64,000 nt of DNA from positions 124,001 to 188,000 of the forward strand of contig NZ_FUYM01000010.1 in assembly GCF_900167915.1 (NCBI RefSeq). The letters run 5' to 3'. Under the pieces are notes generated by a model. It did no database searches. It was given only the letters and a program-made list of their open reading frames with translations, and was not told the DNA's origin. Positions 9,488 through 18,556 of this stretch are shown one piece after another. This DNA comes from Rhizorhabdus histidinilytica (GTDB lineage: Bacteria > Pseudomonadota > Alphaproteobacteria > Sphingomonadales > Sphingomonadaceae). A program made the position numbers and the translations under genes. Within the stretch, counting starts at the first letter, position 1. Each line of letters opens with the position of its first letter.

Positions 9488-9505
9488 CCGCGATCCCCCT
9501 CGCGG
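9488..9505 (-). terminator. Possible terminator hairpin after TonB receptor 1
   Basis: CCGCGA, 6-nt loop, TCGCGG stem just past the stop codon of the receptor gene. There is no clear T-run on the minus strand, so an intrinsic terminator is only possible. Confidence 0.3.
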
Positions 9506-9510
9506 AAACC

Positions 9511-11871
9511 TCAGAACCTGTAGGTGATCTCCGCACCGAAGGTCTGCGGCTCGCCCCAGATCGCGGTGTTGAAGCCGCCGCTGGCACCTTCGACATAGCC
9601 CGAATTATAGTAGAGCTTGTCGAACAGGTTCTTCACATAGGCCGCGATGCTGATGTTGCTGCCGCTGATGTTGTCCCAGCTCAGCCGCATGTCGACGGTC
9701 ATATATTTGCGAAGTTGGGTGCGCGGCGTGATCGAGCCCTCATTGTTCGAGAAGTAGGTCTTGGTCTGGCCGAACACGTCGGTGCGAAGCTTCACCTGGC
9801 CCAGCTCCTCGGGAATGGGGAGTCCGATCACCGTATAGACCGACCCCGCCCACTTGGGCGCATCGGTATAGGTGTCGAACGGGATCTTCAGGCCCGCCAC
9901 GCCGGTCGCCGACGACAGGTCGACGACGTTCTTGGTGAACTTCGCATCCGTATAGGCGCCCGAGAAGCCGAACTCGAACCAGTTTGCCGGCTGGAAATTG
10001 GCATCGAACTCGACACCCTGGATCCGCTTCTCCGGAACGTTGACCGTGAACGCCGCCGGATTGCCGTTGACCAGCGCGTAGATCGAATGCTGGGCATCCT
10101 TCACGATCTGGCGGTAGGCCGCGATGTTGATCCGGGAGCGGACGTCACCGATGCGCCCGGCGAACTTGTATCCCAGTTCGAAGTCATAGGTGGTTTCGTT
10201 ATCGAAGAAGTTGGTGTCGTTGAACGGCACCACGGCGCCGTTGAAGCCACCCGCACGGAAGCTGCCGCGCTGCGCGAAATAGACCATGTTCGACGGATCG
10301 ATCTGATACTGCAGATTGAGCGTCCAGCTCGGATCATGCAGCTTCGCCTTCTGCTTGAGCGGCGTGTTGCCGGTCAGGTTGAAAAGGCTGCCGCGGATCT
10401 GGTCCAGCTTCGCCGTCTCCCAGGTGTAGCGGCCGCCGGCAGCCAGCTTCAGGCGATCGGTGAGATCATAGCTGAGCTGGGCGAACACCGCCTTCGATTC
10501 CGATCGCTGATGGTAGAAATAGGCGATGTCGGCGAGCGGCGTGGCGAGCTCCGATCCGACGATGACCGGAATATATTCCTTCTTCTTCGACTTCGAATAG
10601 AAAGCGCCCACGATATATTCCAGCGCGCCCGATTTGCCCTGGATCTGTACCTCGTTCGAAATCGCCTTGGTCGAGAATTCCTCGCCACCCGGAGGGCCAT
10701 TGCCCAGGCCGGTGCGGTTGTAGAGGTTGAGCGAGCCGAAGGGCGAGCCGGACAGGATGCCCGGCGTCCGAGCGAAGGCGTCCGCATAGTTGAAGATATT
10801 CTTCAGCGTGAGATCGTCGCCCAGTTCCACCTCGGTGGTGTTGGTGACGAAGGCGGAGTGCGCCTTGTGCGGCAAATCGTAGCTCAGCCACACCTCATAG
10901 GGGTGCGCCTTCTGCCATGCGAGATAGCCGGCGACGGCGCCCGGCCAGGTGCCGTCGCCCATCGGGCCGTCACCGATCGTCGGCGCGAAGGGGCTGTTGG
11001 CGCCATAGACGCAGTCGAGCGTCGCGGTCAGGGTGTAACCGTTGTTGGTTTCACCGCACGCATGGTACGAATACAGGCCGCCGGCGCCCTCGGAGCCGCC
11101 AAAGTCGCTATATTGCGCCACGGTGGTGTTCTTGATTCCGGTCGACGGATCGATGACGAGCGTGATCCGCCCGGAAAGCGCATCGGTGTCGCCAAGGGTG
11201 TTGCCGGTCTTGGCGTTGCGGATATAGCCGTCCTGCTTGTTGTAGTCGCCGGCAACGCGGATCTTCACCGCTTCCGAGATCGGGATGTCCAGCGCGCCCT
11301 GGACCTGGATATAGTTTCGCTCTCCGCCCTTGAGCGTCGCATAGCCGCCGAAACTGTCACCCGGCTTTGTCGTCTCGTAGAGGATGGCGCCGCCCGTGGC
11401 GTTGCGCCCGAACAGCGTCCCCTGCGGCCCCTTCAGGACCTGCACCGAACTGAAGTCGAAGAAGGCCGTCGCGGTGTTGCCGGCGCTCTGCGGCGCTTCG
11501 TTGATATAGGTCAGCACCGCCGGGCTGGAGCCCGAGAAGGGATCAAGCGTCTGTCCACGCAGCGTGAAGCTGATCTGGTTGGAATTCTGCCCGCTCTTCA
11601 CGATCAGGCCGGGCACCAGCGCCGCGAGGTCCTGCTCGCTCGACACGTTGCGCGCCTGCAGGGTGTCCGCGGTGAAGGCCGACACCGACACCGGCACCTT
11701 CGAAAGGGATTCGGACCGCCGCTGGGCCGTGACGATGATGTCGTCGATGGCGGTGACGTCGTCCGTCGAATTTTCACCCGCCGGCTTGGCCACCTCTTGG
11801 GCGAACGCCGGCACTCCGGCGGCAAGCGCCAAGATACCAACGCCGAACGCCAACTGCCGCTTCAGATACAT
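9511..11871 (-). CDS. TonB-dependent outer-membrane receptor 1
   Basis: 786 aa. Signal peptide MYLKRQLAFGVGILALAAG..AFAQ, then the plug domain with DIIVTAQRRSESLSKVPVSV and VLKGPQGTLFGRNATGGAI near residue 130, followed by a long beta-barrel ending in the typical C-terminal ITYRF. It imports a specific ligand across the outer membrane using TonB energy; sphingomonads often use such receptors for aromatic or terpenoid substrates (family knowledge). ATG 11871 is chosen because GGAGGTGGAG lies just upstream and the signal peptide then begins at once. Cluster palindrome D sits 46-69 nt upstream of the start. Confidence 0.92.
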   Translation of the reverse strand: MYLKRQLAFGVGILALAAGVPAFAQEVAKPAGENSTDDVTAIDDIIVTAQRRSESLSKVPVSVSAFTADTLQARNVSSEQDLAALVPGLIVKSGQNSNQISFTLRGQTLDPFSGSSPAVLTYINEAPQSAGNTATAFFDFSSVQVLKGPQGTLFGRNATGGAILYETTKPGDSFGGYATLKGGERNYIQVQGALDIPISEAVKIRVAGDYNKQDGYIRNAKTGNTLGDTDALSGRITLVIDPSTGIKNTTVAQYSDFGGSEGAGGLYSYHACGETNNGYTLTATLDCVYGANSPFAPTIGDGPMGDGTWPGAVAGYLAWQKAHPYEVWLSYDLPHKAHSAFVTNTTEVELGDDLTLKNIFNYADAFARTPGILSGSPFGSLNLYNRTGLGNGPPGGEEFSTKAISNEVQIQGKSGALEYIVGAFYSKSKKKEYIPVIVGSELATPLADIAYFYHQRSESKAVFAQLSYDLTDRLKLAAGGRYTWETAKLDQIRGSLFNLTGNTPLKQKAKLHDPSWTLNLQYQIDPSNMVYFAQRGSFRAGGFNGAVVPFNDTNFFDNETTYDFELGYKFAGRIGDVRSRINIAAYRQIVKDAQHSIYALVNGNPAAFTVNVPEKRIQGVEFDANFQPANWFEFGFSGAYTDAKFTKNVVDLSSATGVAGLKIPFDTYTDAPKWAGSVYTVIGLPIPEELGQVKLRTDVFGQTKTYFSNNEGSITPRTQLRKYMTVDMRLSWDNISGSNISIAAYVKNLFDKLYYNSGYVEGASGGFNTAIWGEPQTFGAEITYRF

Positions 11872-11916
11872 CTCCACCTCCCATATCTGCCCATCACTCA
11901 TCGATGACTGGCACAT

Positions 11917-11940
11917 ATAGGCTAACGACGATTAGGCAGA
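11917..11940. promoter_or_regulatory. Cluster palindrome site D (putative TetR operator)
   Basis: ATAGGCTAAC, spacer GACG, ATTAGGCAGA, directly upstream of TonB receptor 1. The inner CTAA..TTAG core of the family is kept; the outer bases are degenerate. Confidence 0.55.
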
Positions 11941-12324
11941 TGTCAAGCTGGTCTAACGAGCCTTCGCTCGATCCGATCGCCTTCCTCATTTCGCGGTCAT
12001 TACGAACATAAGCATAAGAAAATATTCAATTATATTTGACTCCCCACTCATGCACCGGCCGCATCAACGCCGCCAGGAGCGGCGGGGCCATGCGCCCCAG
12101 TCGGCCAACGTAGCCAGAAAATAGAATTTATATTAGGCTATAATTTCGTTCGCCCCCGGACAAGTCACGGCCTTCCGATCACAACATCATATCGGATGGC
12201 GACCACTATGCCCGCGCCCGAACGATGAGCTCGACTTGGCCACATGCATACAAAGCGACCGTAGCCGATGGCATGCGGCGATCCACTTCTCGGAAGCCGA
12301 ATGAGGATGCCGACTTCGACGAGG
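11941..12324. other. Gene-free AT-richer interval with a half palindrome (site E)
   Basis: No supported coding frame. The interval holds ATTAGGCTAT at 12132-12141, matching one half-site of the cluster palindrome, with a poorly matching left half (12118-12127). It is probably a promoter/regulatory zone upstream of TonB receptor 1 or a decayed region. Confidence 0.4.
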
Positions 12325-12501
12325 TTACATCACTTCCTCGTCGGCAACGATTACTCCGCTGTTGGCAATCGAATCAGCTTCAGCCGACCACTTCTCCTGA
12401 TCGGCATCGCTGCGAATCTTTCGAGGCCGACCGAAAATCGGGCAGCACGCCGGAACGGGACCATTGGGCCTGCACGCGAGACGGGCGGTGAAATCCCGCA
12501 T
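12325..12501 (-). pseudogene. Possible small ORF or C-terminal relic, unrecognised
   Basis: A 58-codon frame from ATG 12501 to TAA 12325. Its second half (GRPRKIRSDADQEKWSAEAD and the acidic end VIVADEEVM) looks protein-like, with a GRPRK basic patch resembling an AT-hook. There is no convincing ribosome site and the N-terminal part looks random, so it is more likely the tail of a decayed gene than a functional one. Function unknown. Confidence 0.25.
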
Positions 12502-12582
12502 GGCTGGAGGAGGTGCCGCCGGGCACTGGCCCTATCCCGAAGGCGAGGTGCCATATGCTGAAACGGCGGCAATGACTTCAAC

Positions 12583-14964
12583 CTATTTGTCGATCGTGAA
12601 ATCGAGCCGGTTGAGCTTGCCCCGAAAGCGGCTCGTCGCGATCCTATAGTCCGCGTTGACGGGAGACAGCGTGTCCTGCCCGACATCAAAACCTTCGTAG
12701 AGCGACACGCGCGCGAACAGCGTATGCTCGATGCGCCCCGACGCAATGGCCTGGCCGTCGGCCGTCATCGTCAGCATGCCGCCCGAACCGGGGCGGGATT
12801 CGTCCGCTTCGAACCGCGCCGTCAGGACATGATGGCCCGGCGACAGTCGCTGCGCAGCACGTACCTGATATTGCCGCGTGCCGATGGCGTTGTAGTGAAA
12901 GACGGGAACGCCCTGGTCGAGATAGAAGGCGTAGCCGCCGAACTTGCCGCCATGGGTTACCAGCACGCCTTGTGCATCGTCGGTGCCAATCTCGATGTCC
13001 GCGCTGATCGTATAGGAATGGCCGATTGTCTCTGGCGCGACGCGCGGGGGTACACGGCTTAGTCCGGGCTGGAAGCTGAAGCTGGTGCGATCGCCACGTG
13101 GCGATGGCGCGCCCTTTGCCCCCTCGCTCGCGCTGTGGATTGGCAGAAGCTTGTTCCGCGCCGCCTCCGCCCAGAAGAGCTGCTGCATCTCCAGCAGCTT
13201 CTTCGGGTTGGATTTTGCCTTGTCGTCGGCCTGGGAATAGTCCTGCGCCACATTGTACAGTTCCCACTTGCGATCGTTGGGATCGCTGGTTCCAACCACC
13301 TTGAAGAAATCCCATGGCGCATTGGTCGGCGTCGTCCCGGCCCACCAGCCATCATGATAGATGCCCAGATTCTGCATCATCTCGAACACCTGGGTCCGTC
13401 GCCGCGATGGCGCATCGGGCTGATCGAAGCTGTAGGCCATGCTGATGCCGTCGATCGGCATCTGCTGCACGCCGTTCAATATCGCCGGGGCCTGTACGCC
13501 CGCCGCGTCGAAGATGGTGGGGGCGATATCCGTGACATAGTGGAACTGCGGACGCACGCCGCCCATGTCCTTGATCCGCGAAGGCCAGCTGATGATCATG
13601 CCATCGCGCAGGCCGCCAAAATGAGATGCCGTCTGTTTGTAATATTGGAACGGCGCGTTCATCGCCCAGCCCCAGCCCGTCGGGTAATTATTATAGGCGT
13701 CGGGCCCGCCGATCTTGTCGATGTTGTCCACCAGATCGTTGAAGGGCTCGTCGTAGCGATTGATGAAAGCCTGTTCGTAGAGCGAACCCTGCTGGGCGCC
13801 TTCCCCGCTGGCGCCATTGTCGCCCTGGACGAAGACGATCATGGTGTTGTCAAGCTGACCGCTTGCGCGAAGGCTGTCGATGACGCGGCCGATCTCGTAA
13901 TCGGCATAAGCCAGCTGGGCCGCATAGGCTTCCATCAGCCGCGCGAAGACGCGCCGTTTCTCCGGGCTCAATGACGACCAGGCCGGGATGAAATCGGGGC
14001 GCTTCGTCAGCTTGGCCGTGGCCGGGATGATCCCGAGTTGCTTCTGCCGCTCGAAGGTCTCGCTCCGTGCGACGTCCCAGCCCCGATCGAACTTGCCGCG
14101 GAACTTCGCGAGCCATTCCGGAGGCGCCTGGTGCGGCGCGTGGGTGCTACCTGTCGCATAATAGAGGAAGAACGGCTTGTCGGGAGCAAGTTGCCGCTGC
14201 TGGCCGATCCACCGGATGGCATGATCGGCAAGGTCTCGGTCGAGAATATAGGTGGGGTCGTCATGCGGCGGCTCGACCGGCGAGGTGCCTTCGGTCAATG
14301 CAGGCGTGAACTGATCGGTATCGGCGCCGATGAAGCCGTAATAATATTGGAAGCCCATCTGCGTCGGCCAATGATCGAACGGCCCGGCCTGGCTTTCCTC
14401 CCATTCCGGCACCAGGTGCCACTTGCCAATGGCGGCGGTCTGATAGCCGTTCTGACGAAGGACCTCGGCGACGGTTCCGGCCGATTTCGGGATCGAACTG
14501 GTATAGCCCTCATAGCCCGTCGGCGCATTGGTGACGGTGCCCATTCCGACGGCATGCTCGTTTCGCCCGGTGAGCAGCGCCGCGCGCGTCGCCGAACAGA
14601 TCGCGGCGTTGTTGTACTGCGTATATCGGAGGCCGCGCTGCCCCAGCGCATCGAAGTTCGGCGTCGGGATCGGCCCGCCATAGCTGCTGGCCGCGCCGAA
14701 ACCGACATCATCGGTCAGGATCAGGATCACATTGGGGGCATTGGCCGGCGCCTCGACCGGCTTCGGCCAACTGGAGGCCATGTCGGCCGCGACCCGGCCG
14801 ACGGGCGTCGCCGAAGCGGTCGTCGGAACGGGCAGCACGGCCGGGCTCGCCATCACGGCACCGTTGGCGAACAGGATCAGACCGGTGGTGATGGCACGAC
14901 CTGCGCGCGTGGCGTCTACGAGGTTCGTGAAACAGCTGGTGAGCAACCTGGCCTTGAAACGCAT
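12583..14964 (-). CDS. Type I sulfatase (arylsulfatase family), exported
   Basis: 793 aa with an N-terminal export-type hydrophobic segment. The sulfatase core starts NVILILTDDVGFGAASSYGG (metal-binding Asp pair) and carries the formylglycine motif CSATRAALLTGR (C-x-A-x-R form) near residue 125, then GKWHL and the periplasmic sulfatase pattern through residue 560; a beta-sandwich-like C-terminal domain ends DFTIDK. It hydrolyses sulfate esters and needs formylglycine maturation. ATG 14964 is chosen for its GGAG at 9 nt and a compact signal region; the frame is open 54 nt further. It lies 50 nt downstream of TonB receptor 2 on the same strand, so uptake and desulfation are probably co-expressed. 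Confidence 0.9.
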   Translation of the reverse strand: MRFKARLLTSCFTNLVDATRAGRAITTGLILFANGAVMASPAVLPVPTTASATPVGRVAADMASSWPKPVEAPANAPNVILILTDDVGFGAASSYGGPIPTPNFDALGQRGLRYTQYNNAAICSATRAALLTGRNEHAVGMGTVTNAPTGYEGYTSSIPKSAGTVAEVLRQNGYQTAAIGKWHLVPEWEESQAGPFDHWPTQMGFQYYYGFIGADTDQFTPALTEGTSPVEPPHDDPTYILDRDLADHAIRWIGQQRQLAPDKPFFLYYATGSTHAPHQAPPEWLAKFRGKFDRGWDVARSETFERQKQLGIIPATAKLTKRPDFIPAWSSLSPEKRRVFARLMEAYAAQLAYADYEIGRVIDSLRASGQLDNTMIVFVQGDNGASGEGAQQGSLYEQAFINRYDEPFNDLVDNIDKIGGPDAYNNYPTGWGWAMNAPFQYYKQTASHFGGLRDGMIISWPSRIKDMGGVRPQFHYVTDIAPTIFDAAGVQAPAILNGVQQMPIDGISMAYSFDQPDAPSRRRTQVFEMMQNLGIYHDGWWAGTTPTNAPWDFFKVVGTSDPNDRKWELYNVAQDYSQADDKAKSNPKKLLEMQQLFWAEAARNKLLPIHSASEGAKGAPSPRGDRTSFSFQPGLSRVPPRVAPETIGHSYTISADIEIGTDDAQGVLVTHGGKFGGYAFYLDQGVPVFHYNAIGTRQYQVRAAQRLSPGHHVLTARFEADESRPGSGGMLTMTADGQAIASGRIEHTLFARVSLYEGFDVGQDTLSPVNADYRIATSRFRGKLNRLDFTIDK

Positions 14965-15014
14965 CTGGAACTCCAAGGGAAGGCGGGACCGCGCGGTGCG
15001 CGGCCCCGTCGAGA

Positions 15015-17459
15015 TCAATATTTCACGCTGAGCTGGAGGGTGACCGTCCTCGGCAGCGCGGCCAGGCCAACCTGATCGCCGAGACGGCCAGCCGCCGTTC
15101 CGGTGCCGCCCCCGGTCAACGTGGCATCCGTGCTGCCCGTGACGTAGAAGCTATTGGTCAGGTTCTTGCCGATGAGCGCGATGCCCCAGCGATCATCCTC
15201 GCTGTGGAGGCGTACGCCCGCGTCCAGCGTCACATAGTCGCGCTGGCGGGAGAACGGATTGCCGAACACGTTCGTCAGATAGGAGGCACTGTAGCGCCCA
15301 TCGGCCGACAGGCTCAGCTCCATCCCGCCGCCGACGGGGATATCGTAATTGGTGCCGAAGGTGCCGGTCCACTTCGGCGCCATCGCCGTTGGCGTGCCGC
15401 TCAGATCCTGACGCGGGATTCCGGCGACGATCGTGCACCCGCCACCGATCGTCTGCCCGGTATAGCAGGGCGCGCCGGGGAAATTCTTGTAGCGCGCCTT
15501 GTTGTAGTTCAACGATCCCCGCAGCGTCAGCCCCGGCATAGCGCGCGGCGCGAACTCGAAATCGCTCTCGACGCCCTGCGTCCGGGCCGCGCCAGCATTG
15601 TAGGTCGTGAACGCGATGATCGCCGCATTGTAGAAGTCGACCTGGAGATTGGTGAAGGTATAGCGATAGATGCCCAGGTTCCAACGCAACTGGCGATCCA
15701 GCAGCGTCGTCTTGATACCGCCTTCGAAGCCCTTCGCCTTTTCCTGCTCGAAGGTGAAATCGCGGACGGTCGAAGCGCGGCTGAGGATGCCGGAGTTCGA
15801 GAAACCGCCCGACTTGTAAGCGGTCTTATAGGCGACATAGAGCGTGATGTCGCGGTTGGGCTTGTAGGTCGCGGTGGCCTCAGGCGACCAGTTGGTGAAG
15901 GTCTGGTCGGCCGTGACCCGCACGTTGGGAAGCACCGATCCAGCCGCGACCGGGCCGGGATGGGCGTAAGGCTGGATGAAATAACTGTCCTTGGTCTCAT
16001 GGGTATAGCGCACGCCGGCGGTCAGCTCGACCTTGGGAATGAGCTTCATGATCGCCTGTCCGAAGCCGGCGATCGTCTCGCCGTCGGTGGCGGAGTCCTT
16101 GACGATCGTGGCGTAGCGATACTGCGCGGGGGCCGCACTGTTCTCATGGCCCAGGCGAATGCCCGACGATCCATATTCGCGGCGGGTCTTCTGATAATAA
16201 GCGCCCAACATGACGTTGAGCGGCCCGTCGAAGCTCGTCAGCATCCGGAATTCGTCGGAAAAGGCTCGGAACGTGGTCCGCTCAGTACCCCACGATTCTA
16301 TGGCAGGGCTCGAATACCATTTGCCATCGATCTGATAGCTGCTGCGATTGCTGTTGAAATTGGCGACATTGGTGAAAGTGATGTCGTCGAGTTCGTAGTT
16401 GACCGAGCCGGTCACCGAGAAGGACCGATATTGCGATCCCACATCGCCATCGTCGTTGAGGAAGGGCACCTTGCCCGCGAACTCATCTGGAAAAGCATTC
16501 TGGTAGATATTGAAGGCGCGGCGGCAGGGCTGTGAAGCGTTGAACTGTGCCGTGCCGTTCAAGCACCGGAACGTCACGAAATTCCACGAGCCATTGTTGT
16601 TGCTCGTCCGCGTGACACTGGATTTCAGTGTCGCGGTCAGCGCGTCGGTCGGTTCCCATTTCAGCGTGACGCGGCCGACGAACTCCTTCTCCTGCGGTGT
16701 GTTGCGATCAACCGCAGGCGCGACGTGCTGGGTCACGACACCCGTCGCCACGTCCGTGGTGTTATAGGGCTGGTCGACCGACCGATTCTTGAAATATCCG
16801 CCAAACATCTTCGTTCCACGGATCGCCACCCGGCCCGACAGGGTGTCGGTCAGCGGGCCCGATGCGATCACTTCGCCGATCAGGTTGCGCGAACGGAATT
16901 CATAGCCCAGCTTGCCGGCAATCTCCCGATTGGCGGTCGGTTCCGCCGTCGTGATCGACACCACGCCCGCGGTCGCATTCTTGCCGAAGAAGAGCGCCTG
17001 CGGCCCCTTCAGCAGCTCGACGCGCGAAAGATCGAAGAAGCCTTCGTTGATGACGCGGCCCTGGCCATAATAAACGCCGTCGACCACCACCGCGACGGAC
17101 TGCTCGAGGCCGATAGAGCTGAACGAGGAACCGATGCCGCGGATGGTGAGCTGCGCCCCCGATCCGATGGCCGCGCGTCCCACGGTGAACTGTGGGGACT
17201 GGGTTGCCAGCTTCTCCAGATTGGTCAGATCCTTCGCGGCGAGGGTCTTCGCATCGAACGCACTGATCGAAACCGGCACGTCCTGCGTCGTCTCGGCGCG
17301 CTTGCGCGCGGTGACGACGATATCGGTCAGGCCGGTCTCCTGGACAGCGGCCCCCTGCTCGATCGCAGCCTGGGCCAGCGCCGCCGAGCTCGCCAGCGCG
17401 GTCGAACCAAGCAGCACGACACCAAGCAGCCGACGGTAATTCATATTCATAGACATCAT
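15015..17459 (-). CDS. TonB-dependent outer-membrane receptor 2
   Basis: 814 aa. Signal peptide with LLGVVLLGSTALASSAALAQ; plug domain with LTDIVVTARKRAETTQDVPV, LTIRGIGSSFSSIGLEQSVA and LLKGPQALFFGKNATAGVVS; barrel ending LQLSVKY. ATG 17459 is preceded by GGGGAGGAG at a good distance. It heads an apparent receptor-sulfatase operon, suggesting a sulfated or hydrophobic ligand (inference). Two degenerate palindromes of the cluster family lie 125-230 nt upstream (around 17584 and 17693). Confidence 0.92.
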   Translation of the reverse strand: MMSMNMNYRRLLGVVLLGSTALASSAALAQAAIEQGAAVQETGLTDIVVTARKRAETTQDVPVSISAFDAKTLAAKDLTNLEKLATQSPQFTVGRAAIGSGAQLTIRGIGSSFSSIGLEQSVAVVVDGVYYGQGRVINEGFFDLSRVELLKGPQALFFGKNATAGVVSITTAEPTANREIAGKLGYEFRSRNLIGEVIASGPLTDTLSGRVAIRGTKMFGGYFKNRSVDQPYNTTDVATGVVTQHVAPAVDRNTPQEKEFVGRVTLKWEPTDALTATLKSSVTRTSNNNGSWNFVTFRCLNGTAQFNASQPCRRAFNIYQNAFPDEFAGKVPFLNDDGDVGSQYRSFSVTGSVNYELDDITFTNVANFNSNRSSYQIDGKWYSSPAIESWGTERTTFRAFSDEFRMLTSFDGPLNVMLGAYYQKTRREYGSSGIRLGHENSAAPAQYRYATIVKDSATDGETIAGFGQAIMKLIPKVELTAGVRYTHETKDSYFIQPYAHPGPVAAGSVLPNVRVTADQTFTNWSPEATATYKPNRDITLYVAYKTAYKSGGFSNSGILSRASTVRDFTFEQEKAKGFEGGIKTTLLDRQLRWNLGIYRYTFTNLQVDFYNAAIIAFTTYNAGAARTQGVESDFEFAPRAMPGLTLRGSLNYNKARYKNFPGAPCYTGQTIGGGCTIVAGIPRQDLSGTPTAMAPKWTGTFGTNYDIPVGGGMELSLSADGRYSASYLTNVFGNPFSRQRDYVTLDAGVRLHSEDDRWGIALIGKNLTNSFYVTGSTDATLTGGGTGTAAGRLGDQVGLAALPRTVTLQLSVKY

Positions 17460-17583
17460 TGCGACGCTCCTCCCCTGACTCGAGCGGCGAGGCTCGATTT
17501 TATATCACCTGCCTTACCTTCCTTGCTCTCACACGCGGCCGACAGCCGTTGATCGCGCGATATTGCGAGAAAGGCGACAGGAA

Positions 17584-17607
17584 TTTACCTAATTTGAATT
17601 TGAATTT
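17584..17607. promoter_or_regulatory. Degenerate cluster palindrome upstream of TonB receptor 2
   Basis: TTTACCTAAT, spacer TTGA, ATTTGAATTT. The left half matches the family well, the right half poorly. A second weak candidate, TTTCCCTAAA then GTTAGCTTAT, lies at 17693-17716. Either could be a weak operator for the receptor-sulfatase unit. Confidence 0.35.
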
Positions 17608-17712
17608 AAGGCAAGTGATACGAAAATAAAATTGAAGAGGGGGCGAAAATGGACGCAGAACCTCCGATCCGGCCGATCGACCGGGATAGAGATTTCCCTA
17701 AATTTGGTTAGC

Positions 17713-18363
17713 TTATGCTGCCGGAAACGCCTCTCGACGAGGCAGGCTCAGCGATGCCACCATCTGATCGATCGTATCGTCCAACGCCTGATCGAGCCCC
17801 TCACCCTCGGCCACATCGACGCCGATCGCCTCATGGTTGATGAGGACCGACAGGTACATGATGGTCGCCGTAACCAGCCTGCGAGCAACGATCGGCGCCG
17901 GAAGATAGAAAAGACGCTCACGCAGCAGCTCCTGGACGCGGCGCAGATTTTCCGGAGGATCGGGAACAGCCGTTCCGGGCACCCAGCCGATTGCGGGCGG
18001 GCGATGGCGCAGCAGATACTGACAGAGGAACCGCGCATAGGGATGGCGCCCGTTTTCATCCACCAGGCCCAGATGCGGCAGACAGATGATCTGCAGGAGC
18101 GTCTTGACGTCCCCTAGCAGCCCCCGGGAAGCGGCGGCCACCAGAAGCTCACCGCGCTCCCCCTCCATCTGGTTCATGCGGTAGCGGAAGACCGCATCGA
18201 GCAGGCCGCCCTTGGAACCGAAATGATATTGCACGGCCGAGTTGTTGGCGAAGCCGGCGGCCGCCGCAATCTGGCGAAGCGAAGCGCCATCGATCCCGTT
18301 TTCGGCAAACAGCCTCTCCGCCGCTACGATCAAACGCTGCCGGATCTCGCTTGCCCGCGCCAC
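17713..18363 (-). CDS. TetR/AcrR family transcriptional regulator
   Basis: 216 aa. The N-terminal HTH is clear: IRQRLIVAAERLFAENGIDG, SLRQIAAAAGFANNSAVQYHF, then GSKGGLLDAVF, residues about 6-60. The C-terminal ligand-binding domain is helical and unspecific. GTG start with GGGAGG upstream. A perfect example of the cluster palindrome (18429-18452) lies 66 nt upstream of its start and another in front of the divergent PQQ dehydrogenase, so autoregulation and control of the whole 1-21 kb cluster are likely (inference). TetR proteins usually repress until a pathway metabolite binds. Confidence 0.92.
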   Translation of the reverse strand: MARASEIRQRLIVAAERLFAENGIDGASLRQIAAAAGFANNSAVQYHFGSKGGLLDAVFRYRMNQMEGERGELLVAAASRGLLGDVKTLLQIICLPHLGLVDENGRHPYARFLCQYLLRHRPPAIGWVPGTAVPDPPENLRRVQELLRERLFYLPAPIVARRLVTATIMYLSVLINHEAIGVDVAEGEGLDQALDDTIDQMVASLSLPRREAFPAA

Positions 18364-18428
18364 GAGGCCTCCCAGTTAGACGATACCGTCTCCTATGATA
18401 GCAGGCATAGGAAAATCCAGCCCGCTCT

Positions 18429-18452
18429 TTTGGCTAATTTCTATTAGACAAA
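18429..18452. promoter_or_regulatory. Cluster palindrome site H (putative autoregulatory TetR operator)
   Basis: TTTGGCTAAT, spacer TTCT, ATTAGACAAA; half-sites match 9 of 10 as inverted repeats. It lies in the tetR promoter region. It is exactly 100 bp from site I, which may allow cooperative binding across the divergent promoter. Confidence 0.7.
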
Positions 18453-18528
18453 TTCCCTTATTCCAGAGATTATACCCGCTAAAATCGCCGAATTTCATGC
18501 ATTGCCATCGCATCCAAAAAGCCAAATA

Positions 18529-18552
18529 TTTGGCTAATTCATATTAGGATAT
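18529..18552. promoter_or_regulatory. Cluster palindrome site I overlapping the PQQ dehydrogenase ribosome site
   Basis: TTTGGCTAAT, spacer TCAT, ATTAGGATAT. It ends 4 nt before the ATG at 18557, and the AGGA that serves as ribosome-binding site lies inside the right half-site. A bound repressor here would sit over the start of the gene. Confidence 0.65.
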
Positions 18553-18556
18553 AAGC

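Noticed and set aside
9715..11907. 730-codon plus-strand frame opposite TonB receptor 1
   Set aside because: Antisense shadow of a clear receptor gene; composition is Arg/Gly/Ala-rich and shows no domain.
12225..12561. Short plus-strand frames between TonB receptor 1 and the sulfatase
   Set aside because: No ribosome sites, no similarity to any family, and composition typical of random high-GC frames.
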